Of a DNA stretch of 64,000 bases, positions 10,709 through 18,860 are shown piece by piece. The stretch lies in contig NZ_QUOQ01000006.1 in NCBI RefSeq assembly GCF_003704105.1, positions 169,729 through 233,728 of the forward strand, in the 5' to 3' direction. The DNA is from Brevundimonas lutea. GTDB lineage: Bacteria; Pseudomonadota; Alphaproteobacteria; Caulobacterales; Caulobacteraceae. The first letter of the stretch is position 1. Each line of letters opens with the position of its first letter. The position numbers and the translations under genes were made by a program. The notes under the pieces are model-generated. The model was given only the letters and a program-made list of their open reading frames with translations, ran no database searches and was not told the DNA's origin.

Positions 10709-10712
10709 GGGC

Positions 10713-10742
10713 TTGCGGGCCCGGTGGCGGCCGGGCTATAGA
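10713..10742 (+). promoter_or_regulatory. Probable sigma-70-type promoter of tRNA-Val
   Basis: TTGCGG (10713-10718) and TATAGA (10737-10742) are separated by 18 bases. They lie just after the cpdR stop and about 45 bases before the tRNA. The spacing and match fit a housekeeping promoter; no experimental support. Confidence 0.55.
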
Positions 10743-10756
10743 CCGCGCCTTCCCGA

Positions 10757-10774
10757 CCCCGGCGTACGCCGGGG
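10757..10774. repeat. Perfect 18-base palindrome in the tRNA-Val leader
   Basis: CCCCGGCG-TA-CGCCGGGG is a perfect inverted repeat between cpdR and the tRNA, downstream of the proposed promoter. It could be a REP-like extragenic palindrome, a weak cpdR terminator (there is no T-run), or a leader hairpin processed away during tRNA maturation. Confidence 0.6.
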
Positions 10775-10785
10775 CCCGTCACGGC

Positions 10786-10860
10786 GGACGCGTAGCTCAG
10801 CGGGAGAGCACCTCGTTGACATCGAGGGGGTCACAGGTTCAATCCCTGTCGCGTCCACCA
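10786..10860 (+). tRNA. tRNA-Val (anticodon GAC)
   Basis: A full cloverleaf is visible. The 7-base acceptor stem is GGACGCG/CGCGTCC, and the D arm starts GCTC and closes GAGC. The anticodon stem CCTCG/CGAGG carries loop TTGACAT (anticodon GAC), the T arm is ACAGG-TTCAATC-CCTGT, and an encoded CCA forms the last three bases. The gene is 75 nt with CCA. It reads the valine codon GUC, which is heavily used in this GC-rich genome. No integrated element follows its 3' end. Confidence 0.97.
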
Positions 10861-10908
10861 TTTTCCCCTGCATTCGCACCGATTGGCGCCGGCATTCGCC
10901 GACTGAGC

Positions 10909-12309
10909 TCAGTCCGTCGTCGGGTGGAAGTCCGTGTCGAAGTGGCATCCCTCGGCGCGGTGAGGTTGGGGCTGGGCTTCGCAACGAGAGGCGATGGCCG
11001 CGGGGATGGGACGTTCGCCGGTGTCGATCCAGGCGACCAGGGCGTCGAACACGGCCAGATATTCCGCGCCGCTGAGACGGCTGTGCTGGTCCTCGTCGGT
11101 GAAGGTCTGGACAAGCAGGTCGTCGCGCCCCGCCCGCGCGACCGTCTCGCGATACATGGCCTCGTGCTCGACGAAGACGGTGGGGTCGTATTTGGCGTGC
11201 AGGGTGATCATCGGCGCGACGATCAGGCCCGACAGGTCGGCGTCATAGGCCAGCCGCGCCACGGCCTGGGGATCGGCGGCGAACCGCTCCACCCCGGCAT
11301 TCAGCGCCGTGTCGTCGTGCGAGCCCTGATAGACGGTGTCGCTGTTGTCGAAGGGGTTGAGCCCATCCAGCCGCCGCCCGACCATGTCGCGGAAGGTGAA
11401 GGTCGCCCAGGCCAAGTGCGAGACGAGCTGATCCTCCTCGATGCCGATGACGCCGAGGATATCCGCCAGATTCCGGCGCTGTTCCGGCGAGCGGCGGGCG
11501 TCGGGTCGGTCGACGCCCGTGCACTGTTCGACCCGCCGGGTCAGCTCGGCGCGGGTCAGGTCGCTGTCGTCGGGCAGACCGCGCCACACCGGATAGGCCG
11601 CCTCGTCGGGCCGGGGGTGATTGCGGCAGACATACTGATAGACGGCGCGCAGGTCGGCGCGGAACTCGTAGCCGCGCGTCCCGCCGGCCAGCAGGCCATT
11701 AGTCGTGACCACGCCGTCCCACACCACCCGGCCCTCGGCGTCACGGGCGTAGAGTTCGGCCGCCTTGGCCGCGACGTTGCCGCCCCACGACTGGCCGTGC
11801 AGCACGGTCAGCCGCGGTCGGCCCAGATGAGCCCAGGCGATCCGGCGCAGGTCTTCGGTGTCCTCGGCCGCCATGCGCACGCCATAGCCGCCGCGCCGAT
11901 AGGTATGGCCGGCCCAGGCGTAGCCCTGATCGACCAGCATGGAGAACCGTTCCAGGTCCTCCACGGAATCGTCGATCTCGGGCGCGCCCAGGCGGGGGCC
12001 GCCGTGGGCGTGGACCACCAGCACGCCGTTCCAGACGGCGGGCACGGCCATCCAGTAGTAGCCGCCTTTCAATCCCGGCCCGCGCACGCACCGGACACCG
12101 TTCGCCAGGAACTCGGGGCAGTTCACGCTCTGGGGCGCGGGAAAGGATGTCGTCGGGGGCGAGGCCGGCTGGGCCCCGGCGGGGGAGGACGCCAGACAGG
12201 CCAGCCCGGCCAGAACGCTCAGGATGCGCCCCGGTCGTAGAAGGCCCCGCCCCCGACGGCGCGCCGCGACCGGCCGGAGGAAGGAGGCGGGTCGCGACGA
12301 TCTCGTCAT
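10909..12309 (-). CDS. Secreted alpha/beta-fold hydrolase
   Basis: This 466-residue protein has an Arg-rich start and a hydrophobic signal segment (ILSVLAGLACLASSPAGA, about residues 29-46), so it is probably exported. A nucleophile elbow GQSWGGN gives the catalytic Ser. An acid in AKYDPTVFVEHEAMY and a His in DEDQHSRLSG complete a plausible triad. The fold recalls tannase-like or large serine hydrolases, but the substrate cannot be told. Its ATG shares one base with the stop of the TonB-dependent receptor (TGATG). The two are therefore translationally coupled and probably act on the same substrate, one importing and one cleaving it. Confidence 0.8.
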   Translation of the reverse strand: MTRSSRPASFLRPVAARRRGRGLLRPGRILSVLAGLACLASSPAGAQPASPPTTSFPAPQSVNCPEFLANGVRCVRGPGLKGGYYWMAVPAVWNGVLVVHAHGGPRLGAPEIDDSVEDLERFSMLVDQGYAWAGHTYRRGGYGVRMAAEDTEDLRRIAWAHLGRPRLTVLHGQSWGGNVAAKAAELYARDAEGRVVWDGVVTTNGLLAGGTRGYEFRADLRAVYQYVCRNHPRPDEAAYPVWRGLPDDSDLTRAELTRRVEQCTGVDRPDARRSPEQRRNLADILGVIGIEEDQLVSHLAWATFTFRDMVGRRLDGLNPFDNSDTVYQGSHDDTALNAGVERFAADPQAVARLAYDADLSGLIVAPMITLHAKYDPTVFVEHEAMYRETVARAGRDDLLVQTFTDEDQHSRLSGAEYLAVFDALVAWIDTGERPIPAAIASRCEAQPQPHRAEGCHFDTDFHPTTD

Positions 12310-15300
12310 CAGAAGGTCTTGCTCACGCTGGCGTACCAGTAGCGACCATAGGGCCGGTGCACCGATCCGAGATAGCCGCCATCGGCGAGCGGCGGACCCT
12401 CGTCGAAGATGTCGCGTGCGCCGACCCTGAGCCGCGCGCCCGAGGCCAGGCCGGCATTCTCGAACTCATACTGTCCATAGAGGTTGAAGGTCAGCTGATC
12501 ATCGACGACCCAGGGCTCGCCGGTCGAGCTCAGCAGGCCCGGCTCCTCGATCTCCGAGACATAATGTGCGGTCAGACCGGCGCGCCAGGGCCCCTGGCTC
12601 CAGTTGAGGTTCGACATCAGGCGCCATTCGGGCCGGCCGTCCACGCCGACCAGCTGGGCCGACTGCGGCAGGGGCGTCAGCTCGTTGATGATGCCGGCCT
12701 CTCGCGCCTCGAACAGCTCGTTCACGATCGGACCCGGGTCGCGGGAATATTCCAGCATCTTGGTGGCGTTCAGGCTGAAATTGACCCGGCCCCAGCGTGT
12801 CCGGTTGGACCAGTCCACACCGAAATCGATGCCCTCGACCGTCTGCGGCAGCAGATTGACGAACTGGTCGTTGATGGAGACCACGTCGCCGACCGGCTCC
12901 AGGCCCGTGCCTTCGAAATTGGCGATGTCGTCCGCATTGGGTTCATCGCGATTGACGTTGGGGTTCGACGACCCCTGCAGCCGCAGCAGATAGTCTAGCG
13001 CCAGGGCCGTCTGGGCGCCCAGCAGGCCGACGATCTTCTCCTGCTCGATCTTCCAGCGATCGACGGTGAAGGTGAAATTGCCCAGATTTTCCGGGATCCA
13101 GTAGGGCTGGAAGACCAGGCCGACCGACTGATTGGTGCTTTCCTCCGGCTCCAGGTCCGGATTGCCGGCGATCAGCAGTGAGGCGCTGGCGTTGCGGCCG
13201 CACTGGTTGAAGTTGTCGATCTCGCCGGTGCGCAGGTCGGCCTCGCAGCGGATATAGTCCTCGTTGCCGGCAAGGCGGGCGTACTGGGTGGCGTTGACCT
13301 GTTCCAGATTCGGCGCGCGGAAGCCCTCGGAATACGAGCCGCGAACCCGCAAGCCGTCGATGATGTCCCAGGCCACGGCGATCTTGGGCTTGGCCACCGA
13401 ACCGAAGTCCGAATACTCCTCGAACCGCCCGGCCAGCTGAACATCAAGGCTGTGGACCAGCGGGATGTTCATCTCCGGAGAGACCACCGGCACGGCGAAT
13501 TCGATGAAGGCGCCGAAGACGTCGCGGCTGCCTTCGGTGTCCGGGTTAGGGCTGACGGCGGCGACATTCGACTGATTGACCGCGCCCGTCACCATGTCGG
13601 TGAAGGTGATGGTGCCGTCCAGGTTCTCGTCGCGCTCGTCCCTTTGGGTCTCGTGGCGCGCCTCCACGCCGAAGGCGACGCCGACAGGGCCGCCGGGCAG
13701 GGAGAACAGGTCGGGCCGGCTCATCTTGAAGTCGGCCAGGGTCAGGGTGGTCTCTGACTTGCGCTCGAGGTCGAAGACGATGGCGTCGATAGCCACCCGC
13801 GACGACGGGGTGCAGTCACCGAAGCTGGGCGTATCGACACAGCCGCCGTTGAACGGGTTGTAGGCGTCCGGCGTCGACAGAGCCAAGGACTGCTGCAGCG
13901 CCGTGGAGTTGACGTTGGGCGAGCTGTCGGTGGCCTCGGCCGCCGAATAGAGCAGCGCCGTCTCCCAGTCGAAGCCGCGCCACTCGCCGCGCAGCCCGGC
14001 GAGCGCACGGCTCTGCCAGTTCTCGACCACGACCTCCTGGAAGCCGGCGTCGACGAAGCGGTGGTTGCCCATCAGCACCGGCAGGCCCTCGTCGGGGATG
14101 CCGGTCAGGCCGGGCAGGCGGTTGGGATTGGTCGATCCGTCGGCGAAGGTCACCGGGCCGAACGGGTTCCAGTAGTTGCTGGCCGGCACCCACAGCTCAT
14201 TCAGATTGATCACCGGCGGCTGGGTGGCCCGGCTCTCGGCCCCGTAGAAGCCCAGTTCGCCGAAGGCCTCGACATTGTCAGTGAGGTCGTAGTGGCCCGA
14301 GGCGAAGACGTTGATCCGCTCGATGGCTGAGCGGACCGTGGTGTCGACCCGCGTGTCGTAGCGCATCTCGCGGTTCAGCGAGTTGTAGGAGGTGACGCCG
14401 GATTCCAGGCACAGGCCGCCGCCGATGTCGGCGCCGCCGCAGCCGAAGCTGAGCGGCTGGATGCGGAAGGTGCCCGAGGTGGCCGCGATCGGCACGCCGA
14501 AATAGCGCGGGCGCGTCGAGGAGGTGAAGCCCGGCAGCTCGAACCGGCCCCACGGCGTGTGCGACGAGCGGCCGTCGGTGACGGTGGCGTCTTCGTACCC
14601 CTCATACTGGGCGAAGATCGCCCGCATGTCGTCGGAACGGGTGAAGTCCTGCTCGTCGGCCCAGAGCTTGGAGCGATCGGTGTAGCTGGCGAACAGGGAG
14701 ATATTGCCTCGATCCAGATCCTTGCCGGCGAAGACATTGAACTCCAGCTCGGTGAAGCCGGTGCCCTCCGCGCCGCCGTACTGGGTCGAGAGTGTCAGGC
14801 CGTCGAAGTCGTCCTGCATGACGGTGTTGACCACCCCCGCCACGGCGTCGGCGCCGTAGATGGCGGCGGCGCCGTCCAGCAGCACCTCCAGACGCTCCAG
14901 ACCGGCCACGGGCACGGCGTTGGAGTTGTAGCTGAGCACCGGCACCGTGCCGGTGTCGGACGTGCCCTGGCTGGTCGGGTGCTGGACCATGCGCCGGCCG
15001 TTGATCAGCACCAGGGTGTTGCCGACACCCAGCGAGCGCAGGTTGACGGAATTGACGTCGCCGCGCGCGGAGTTCGAGGTCTGCGGATTGTTGGCCGCCT
15101 CGAACAATACGTCGCCCATCTGGGGGATGGAGCGGAACAGGTCGTCACCCGAGGTCGCGCCGGTGGCCAGGATCTGCTCCTGGTCGAACACCACCACCGG
15201 CAGGGCGTCGGTGGTCGAGGCCCCGCGGATCTGAGTGCCGACCACGACGATCTCCTCCAGCTCCGTGGCCTCGTCCTCGGGCGGCAGTGGCGCGGGCTGA

Positions 15301-15389
15301 GCGGTTTCCTGCGCCAGGGCGGCGCCGGCGAAGCTCATGGCCAGGGTCAGGGCGGTGGTCGAAACCATCCGGGTTCTGAAGCGCGTCAT
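12309..15389 (-). CDS. TonB-dependent outer-membrane receptor
   Basis: The 1026-residue protein has a signal peptide ending near ALAQE. A TonB-box-like EEIVVVGTQIRG precedes a plug domain (about 60-190, with LVLINGRRM and DAVAGVVNTVM). A long 22-strand barrel ends in an aromatic C-terminus (YGRYWYASVSKTF) for Bam insertion. There is no N-terminal signalling extension. A good Shine-Dalgarno (GGGAGGAT) precedes the ATG. Such large receptors in Caulobacteraceae import oligosaccharides, peptides or aromatic compounds. Coupling to the downstream hydrolase suggests an ester or peptide substrate, but this is inference. Confidence 0.94.
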   Translation of the reverse strand: MTRFRTRMVSTTALTLAMSFAGAALAQETAQPAPLPPEDEATELEEIVVVGTQIRGASTTDALPVVVFDQEQILATGATSGDDLFRSIPQMGDVLFEAANNPQTSNSARGDVNSVNLRSLGVGNTLVLINGRRMVQHPTSQGTSDTGTVPVLSYNSNAVPVAGLERLEVLLDGAAAIYGADAVAGVVNTVMQDDFDGLTLSTQYGGAEGTGFTELEFNVFAGKDLDRGNISLFASYTDRSKLWADEQDFTRSDDMRAIFAQYEGYEDATVTDGRSSHTPWGRFELPGFTSSTRPRYFGVPIAATSGTFRIQPLSFGCGGADIGGGLCLESGVTSYNSLNREMRYDTRVDTTVRSAIERINVFASGHYDLTDNVEAFGELGFYGAESRATQPPVINLNELWVPASNYWNPFGPVTFADGSTNPNRLPGLTGIPDEGLPVLMGNHRFVDAGFQEVVVENWQSRALAGLRGEWRGFDWETALLYSAAEATDSSPNVNSTALQQSLALSTPDAYNPFNGGCVDTPSFGDCTPSSRVAIDAIVFDLERKSETTLTLADFKMSRPDLFSLPGGPVGVAFGVEARHETQRDERDENLDGTITFTDMVTGAVNQSNVAAVSPNPDTEGSRDVFGAFIEFAVPVVSPEMNIPLVHSLDVQLAGRFEEYSDFGSVAKPKIAVAWDIIDGLRVRGSYSEGFRAPNLEQVNATQYARLAGNEDYIRCEADLRTGEIDNFNQCGRNASASLLIAGNPDLEPEESTNQSVGLVFQPYWIPENLGNFTFTVDRWKIEQEKIVGLLGAQTALALDYLLRLQGSSNPNVNRDEPNADDIANFEGTGLEPVGDVVSINDQFVNLLPQTVEGIDFGVDWSNRTRWGRVNFSLNATKMLEYSRDPGPIVNELFEAREAGIINELTPLPQSAQLVGVDGRPEWRLMSNLNWSQGPWRAGLTAHYVSEIEEPGLLSSTGEPWVVDDQLTFNLYGQYEFENAGLASGARLRVGARDIFDEGPPLADGGYLGSVHRPYGRYWYASVSKTF

Positions 15390-15431
15390 TGTCTATCCTC
15401 CCAAGGTCCGCGCCTTTGCGGCGCTGATTGT

Positions 15432-16910
15432 TCAGTCGTCGGCGAGTACGAGGTCGTCGCCGGGTCCGGCGGCGGGGTCGGGCTTGGCGGCAAGCGGGCG
15501 CGGCTCGCCGTTCAGCGCCAGGCGCATCTGGTCGATGTCGAGCTCGCCTTCCCAGCGGGCGACGACCAGAGTCGCCACGGCGTTGCCGATGAAATTGGTC
15601 AGGGCCCGGCACTCGCTCATGAAGCGGTCGATGCCGAGGATGAGCGCCATGCCGGCGACCGGCACCGAGGGCACCACCGACAGGGTGGCCGCCAGGGTGA
15701 TGAACCCGGCGCCGGTGATCCCCGCCGCGCCCTTCGAGCTGAGCATGGCGACCAGCAGCAGCAGGATTTGCTCCTGCAGGGTCAGGTCGATGTTCAGCGC
15801 CTGGGCGATGAACAGGGCGGCCATAGTCATATAGATGTTGGTGCCGTCCAGGTTGAACGAATAGCCGGTGGGCACGACCAGCCCGACCACCGACTTGGCA
15901 GCGCCGGCGCCCTCCATCTTCTGGATCAGGCTGGGCAGGGCGGCCTCGGAGCTGGAGGTGCCGAGCACCAGCAACAGCTCTTCCTTCAGATAGCGGATCA
16001 GCTTGAAGATCGAGAAACCGTTGACCCAGCCGACGATGCCCAGCACGCCCAGCACGAAGATCAGCGAGGTCAGGTAGAAGGTGCCGATCAGGGCGGCCAG
16101 GCTCAGCACCGTGCCGATGCCATAGGCCCCGATGGTGAAGGCGAAGGCGCCGAACGCGCCGATGGGCGCCGCGCGCATCAGGATGGCGACCAGCTTGAAC
16201 ACGGCCGTCGACAGGGTATCGAAGAAGTCGAGGATCGGCTGGCCCCGCTCGCCGATCATGGCCAGGGCGATGCCGAACAGGATGGCCACGAACAGCACCT
16301 GCAGGATGCTGCCGCTAGTGAAGGCGCCGACCAGGGTGTCGGGAATGATGCTGAGCAGGAAGCCGACGATGGTGCTTTCGTGGGCCGCCTGGGCGTAGCC
16401 CTCGACCGCCCCGGTATCCAGCGTCGCCGGATCGATGTTCAGGCCGCTGCCGGGCTGGATCACATTGGCGACGACCAGCCCGATGATCAGGGCCAGGGTG
16501 GAGAACACCAGGAAATAGCCGAAGGCCTTGGCGGCGACCCGGCCCACCCGGCCGATGTCGCGCATCCCGGCGATGCCCGTGACGATGGTCAGGAAGATCA
16601 CCGGGGCGATAATCATCTTGACCAGCTTGATGAAGCCGTCGCCCAAGGGCTTCAGGCTTTCGCCGAACAGGGGCCAGATGTGACCGATCAGGCCGCCCAG
16701 CACGATGGCCGTCAGCACCTGGAAATACAGGTGATGATAGAACGGCTTCTTGATCGCGGGCGCTGACGCCCCGTCCGACGGGGTCGGGATCACGGGCTGC
16801 TCCTGGTCTGCCGGCCGAAGCCGCGGTTCCTCCGAAGGCGCGGTCTGCGTCGCGCTCTTCGACGACGACTGTCGGCGCTTGGAAGCCTCGGGCAAAATCG
16901 GTTTCGCCAT
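15432..16910 (-). CDS. dctA: C4-dicarboxylate:cation symporter DctA
   Basis: This is a member of the dicarboxylate/amino acid:cation symporter (DAACS) family, importing succinate, fumarate and malate. The transport domain starts at [19 protein letters not shown]. It includes the Ser-rich hairpin [10 protein letters not shown], the NLDGTNIYM motif and [12 protein letters not shown]. With the ATG at 16910 the protein has 492 residues, including a disordered N-terminal extension of about 50 residues absent from E. coli DctA (428 residues). A GTG at 16793, preceded by AGGAG at good spacing, would give a 453-residue form. It diverges from dctB-dctD, which together with the tandem DctD-type sites supports the dicarboxylate assignment. 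Confidence 0.9.
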   Translation of the reverse strand: MAKPILPEASKRRQSSSKSATQTAPSEEPRLRPADQEQPVIPTPSDGASAPAIKKPFYHHLYFQVLTAIVLGGLIGHIWPLFGESLKPLGDGFIKLVKMIIAPVIFLTIVTGIAGMRDIGRVGRVAAKAFGYFLVFSTLALIIGLVVANVIQPGSGLNIDPATLDTGAVEGYAQAAHESTIVGFLLSIIPDTLVGAFTSGSILQVLFVAILFGIALAMIGERGQPILDFFDTLSTAVFKLVAILMRAAPIGAFGAFAFTIGAYGIGTVLSLAALIGTFYLTSLIFVLGVLGIVGWVNGFSIFKLIRYLKEELLLVLGTSSSEAALPSLIQKMEGAGAAKSVVGLVVPTGYSFNLDGTNIYMTMAALFIAQALNIDLTLQEQILLLLVAMLSSKGAAGITGAGFITLAATLSVVPSVPVAGMALILGIDRFMSECRALTNFIGNAVATLVVARWEGELDIDQMRLALNGEPRPLAAKPDPAAGPGDDLVLADD

Positions 16911-16972
16911 GCGCTTAACCCTCTGTCTTTTCTATTGTTCGTGAGCGCCGGTTCATCAGGGTCCGGCCGATC

Positions 16973-17023
16973 TGTGCGGTTTTTCGCACAGGTGACTGGT
17001 TCGGTCGTGCGAAATGTCGCACA
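16973..17023. promoter_or_regulatory. Tandem DctD-type operator/enhancer sites between dctA and dctB
   Basis: Two inverted repeats stand side by side: TGTGCG-N6-CGCACA (16973-16990) and CGTGCG-N6-CGCACA (17006-17023). Their centres are 33 bases apart, about three helical turns. They resemble the upstream activator sites bound by DctD at rhizobial dctA promoters and lie between the divergent genes. They sit 63-113 bases upstream of the dctA ATG and immediately before dctB. Confidence 0.75.
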
Positions 17024-17036
17024 CTTGGCCTCAGTG

Positions 17037-18860
17037 ATGGCCTTAGCCACCCCCCGCGTCGCACGGTCCGAACGATCCGCCTGGATCGTGTTGATTGGCG
17101 CGTGGTTGGCGTCGACGGTGGCTGCGATGTGGCTGGCGGGGGCGGCGGCTGAGCGCGACTCCCGCGCCGAACTGGCCCGGCAGGCCGAGGCGGCGGCGGA
17201 TCTGCATGCCGCCGTTCTACGCAGCGAGCTGGAGAAGCACCGGTCCCTGCCGGTGGCGTTGGCGGGCGACCCCGACATCGCGCATCTCCTGGCCGGCGGC
17301 GGCGCGGGGGAAACTGAGGCCATCAACGGCAAGCTGGAGATCTTGGCCACCCAGACCCGAGCGGCGGTGATCTATGTCATCGGCGCGGACGGTGTGACCC
17401 GCGCCGCCAGCAACTGGCGCCTGTCGACCAGCTTTGTCGGGGCCGACTACGGCTTCCGCCCCTATTTCGTCGACGGCATGGCGCGCGGCGAGGCCGAGTT
17501 TTTCGCGCTCGGCACGGTCAGTGGTCGTCCGGGGCTCTACCTGTCGCGGCGGGTCGAGGGATCAGGCGGACAGGCGCTCGGCGTTGTCGTCGTCAAGGTC
17601 GAGTTTGACGCGCTGGAGGCCGAATGGCGCGCATCCGGCGAACCGGCCTATGTGGTCGATCCCGGCGGCGTCGTGCTGATCACCAGCGAGCCCGACTGGC
17701 GGTTCCGCACGCTGGAGCCGCTGGACGACCGCCGCCGCCGCCTGACCCTGACCGATCAGACCCTGGCGCCGGAGGACCTGCGCCCCTTGCCGTTCGAGAC
17801 GCCCGACGCCGCGCCCGCCTTGATCGAGGTGGCGGTCGGCGGAGAGGCTCAGCGCTGGATGTACGCCCGCACTGGTACGGCCACGCCCGGCTGGACGCTG
17901 CACCTCCTTGCCCCGACCCGCGGCGCGATCCAGGGGGCTGCGGCGAGCGCTCGAGCCGTCGCGGCCCTGGCGGTCGCCCTGCTGGCGGTCGGCGCCGCCC
18001 TGATGCTGCGGCGCCGCCAGCAACAGGCCGTGCGCGCCCGCGAGGACGAGCGACGCCGCGAGGAACTGGAACGCCGCATCGACGAACGGACGCGAGAATT
18101 GCGCGAGGCCAATCAGGCGCTCAATGCCGAGATGGAGGAGCGCCGCCGTGCCGAGGCCTCCCGCGAACTGCTGCGCGATGAACTGGTTCAGGCCGGAAAG
18201 CTGGCGGCGCTGGGCCAGATCGTCGCCGGCGTGGCGCACGAGATCAACCAGCCGGTCGCCGCCATCCGCACCCAAGCCGAGATCGCCGAGACCTATGTCG
18301 GCCGCGCCGAAGGCGACAAGGCGCGCGGGGCCTTGAGCAGGATTTCCGATCTGACCCAGAGGATCGGCGCCATCACCCAGGAGCTCCGGGCCTTTTCCCG
18401 CAAATCCGAGCCGGGACTGCAGTCCGTTCGGATGGCCGAGGCCGTGGACGGGGCGCTGCTGCTCCTCGGCGGTCGGTTGCGGGAGGGCGGCGTACAACTG
18501 GTTCGCACCGGCGGGCGCGACATCCGCGTCACCGCTGACCGTTTCCGGCTGGAGCAGGTGATCGTCAATCTTGTGCAGAACGCCTGCCAGGCGCTGGAGG
18601 GTCTGCCCGATCCTCGCATCATGATCGCCGTCAGCCGCGACGGCGAGAGCATCCTTCTGTCGATCGCCGACAATGGGCCGGGCGTCTCGTCCGAGATGCG
18701 CGAGAGGTTGTTCACCCCCTTCACCACCAGCCGACCCGCGGGTCTGGGACTGGGGCTGGTCATCTGCCGCGACATCGTCGCCGGTTTCGGCGGCGAGCTG
18801 AGCCTGGCCGACAGCGACGAGGGCGCCGTGTTCGTGGTGCGTCTGAAGGCGGCGCCATGA
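17037..18860 (+). CDS. dctB: C4-dicarboxylate sensor histidine kinase DctB
   Basis: The 607-residue membrane kinase has a first transmembrane helix (about 15-38), a periplasmic Cache-type sensor (about 40-300) and a second helix (AVAALAVALLAVGAALML). A coiled coil (RREELERRIDERTRELREA), the HisKA box VAHEINQP with His401, and a HATPase domain follow, with the N box VNLVQNACQ and G boxes DNGPG and GLGLGL. This layout is that of DctB, which senses external C4-dicarboxylates. The ATG at 17037 was chosen because the upstream frame runs through the operator repeats. The stop overlaps dctD as ATGA. Confidence 0.9.
   Translation: MALATPRVARSERSAWIVLIGAWLASTVAAMWLAGAAAERDSRAELARQAEAAADLHAAVLRSELEKHRSLPVALAGDPDIAHLLAGGGAGETEAINGKLEILATQTRAAVIYVIGADGVTRAASNWRLSTSFVGADYGFRPYFVDGMARGEAEFFALGTVSGRPGLYLSRRVEGSGGQALGVVVVKVEFDALEAEWRASGEPAYVVDPGGVVLITSEPDWRFRTLEPLDDRRRRLTLTDQTLAPEDLRPLPFETPDAAPALIEVAVGGEAQRWMYARTGTATPGWTLHLLAPTRGAIQGAAASARAVAALAVALLAVGAALMLRRRQQQAVRAREDERRREELERRIDERTRELREANQALNAEMEERRRAEASRELLRDELVQAGKLAALGQIVAGVAHEINQPVAAIRTQAEIAETYVGRAEGDKARGALSRISDLTQRIGAITQELRAFSRKSEPGLQSVRMAEAVDGALLLLGGRLREGGVQLVRTGGRDIRVTADRFRLEQVIVNLVQNACQALEGLPDPRIMIAVSRDGESILLSIADNGPGVSSEMRERLFTPFTTSRPAGLGLGLVICRDIVAGFGGELSLADSDEGAVFVVRLKAAP

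Noticed and set aside
14559..16766. A 735-codon open frame on the plus strand, antisense to the TonB receptor and dctA
   Set aside because: It lies wholly antisense to two clear genes, has a His/Gln/Gly-rich composition typical of high-GC shadow frames, and has no recognisable domain.
16793..17037. A sigma-54 (-24/-12) promoter for dctA or dctB
   Set aside because: Both strands were read for GG-N10-GC in a TGGC/TTGC context; no match at the correct spacing was found.
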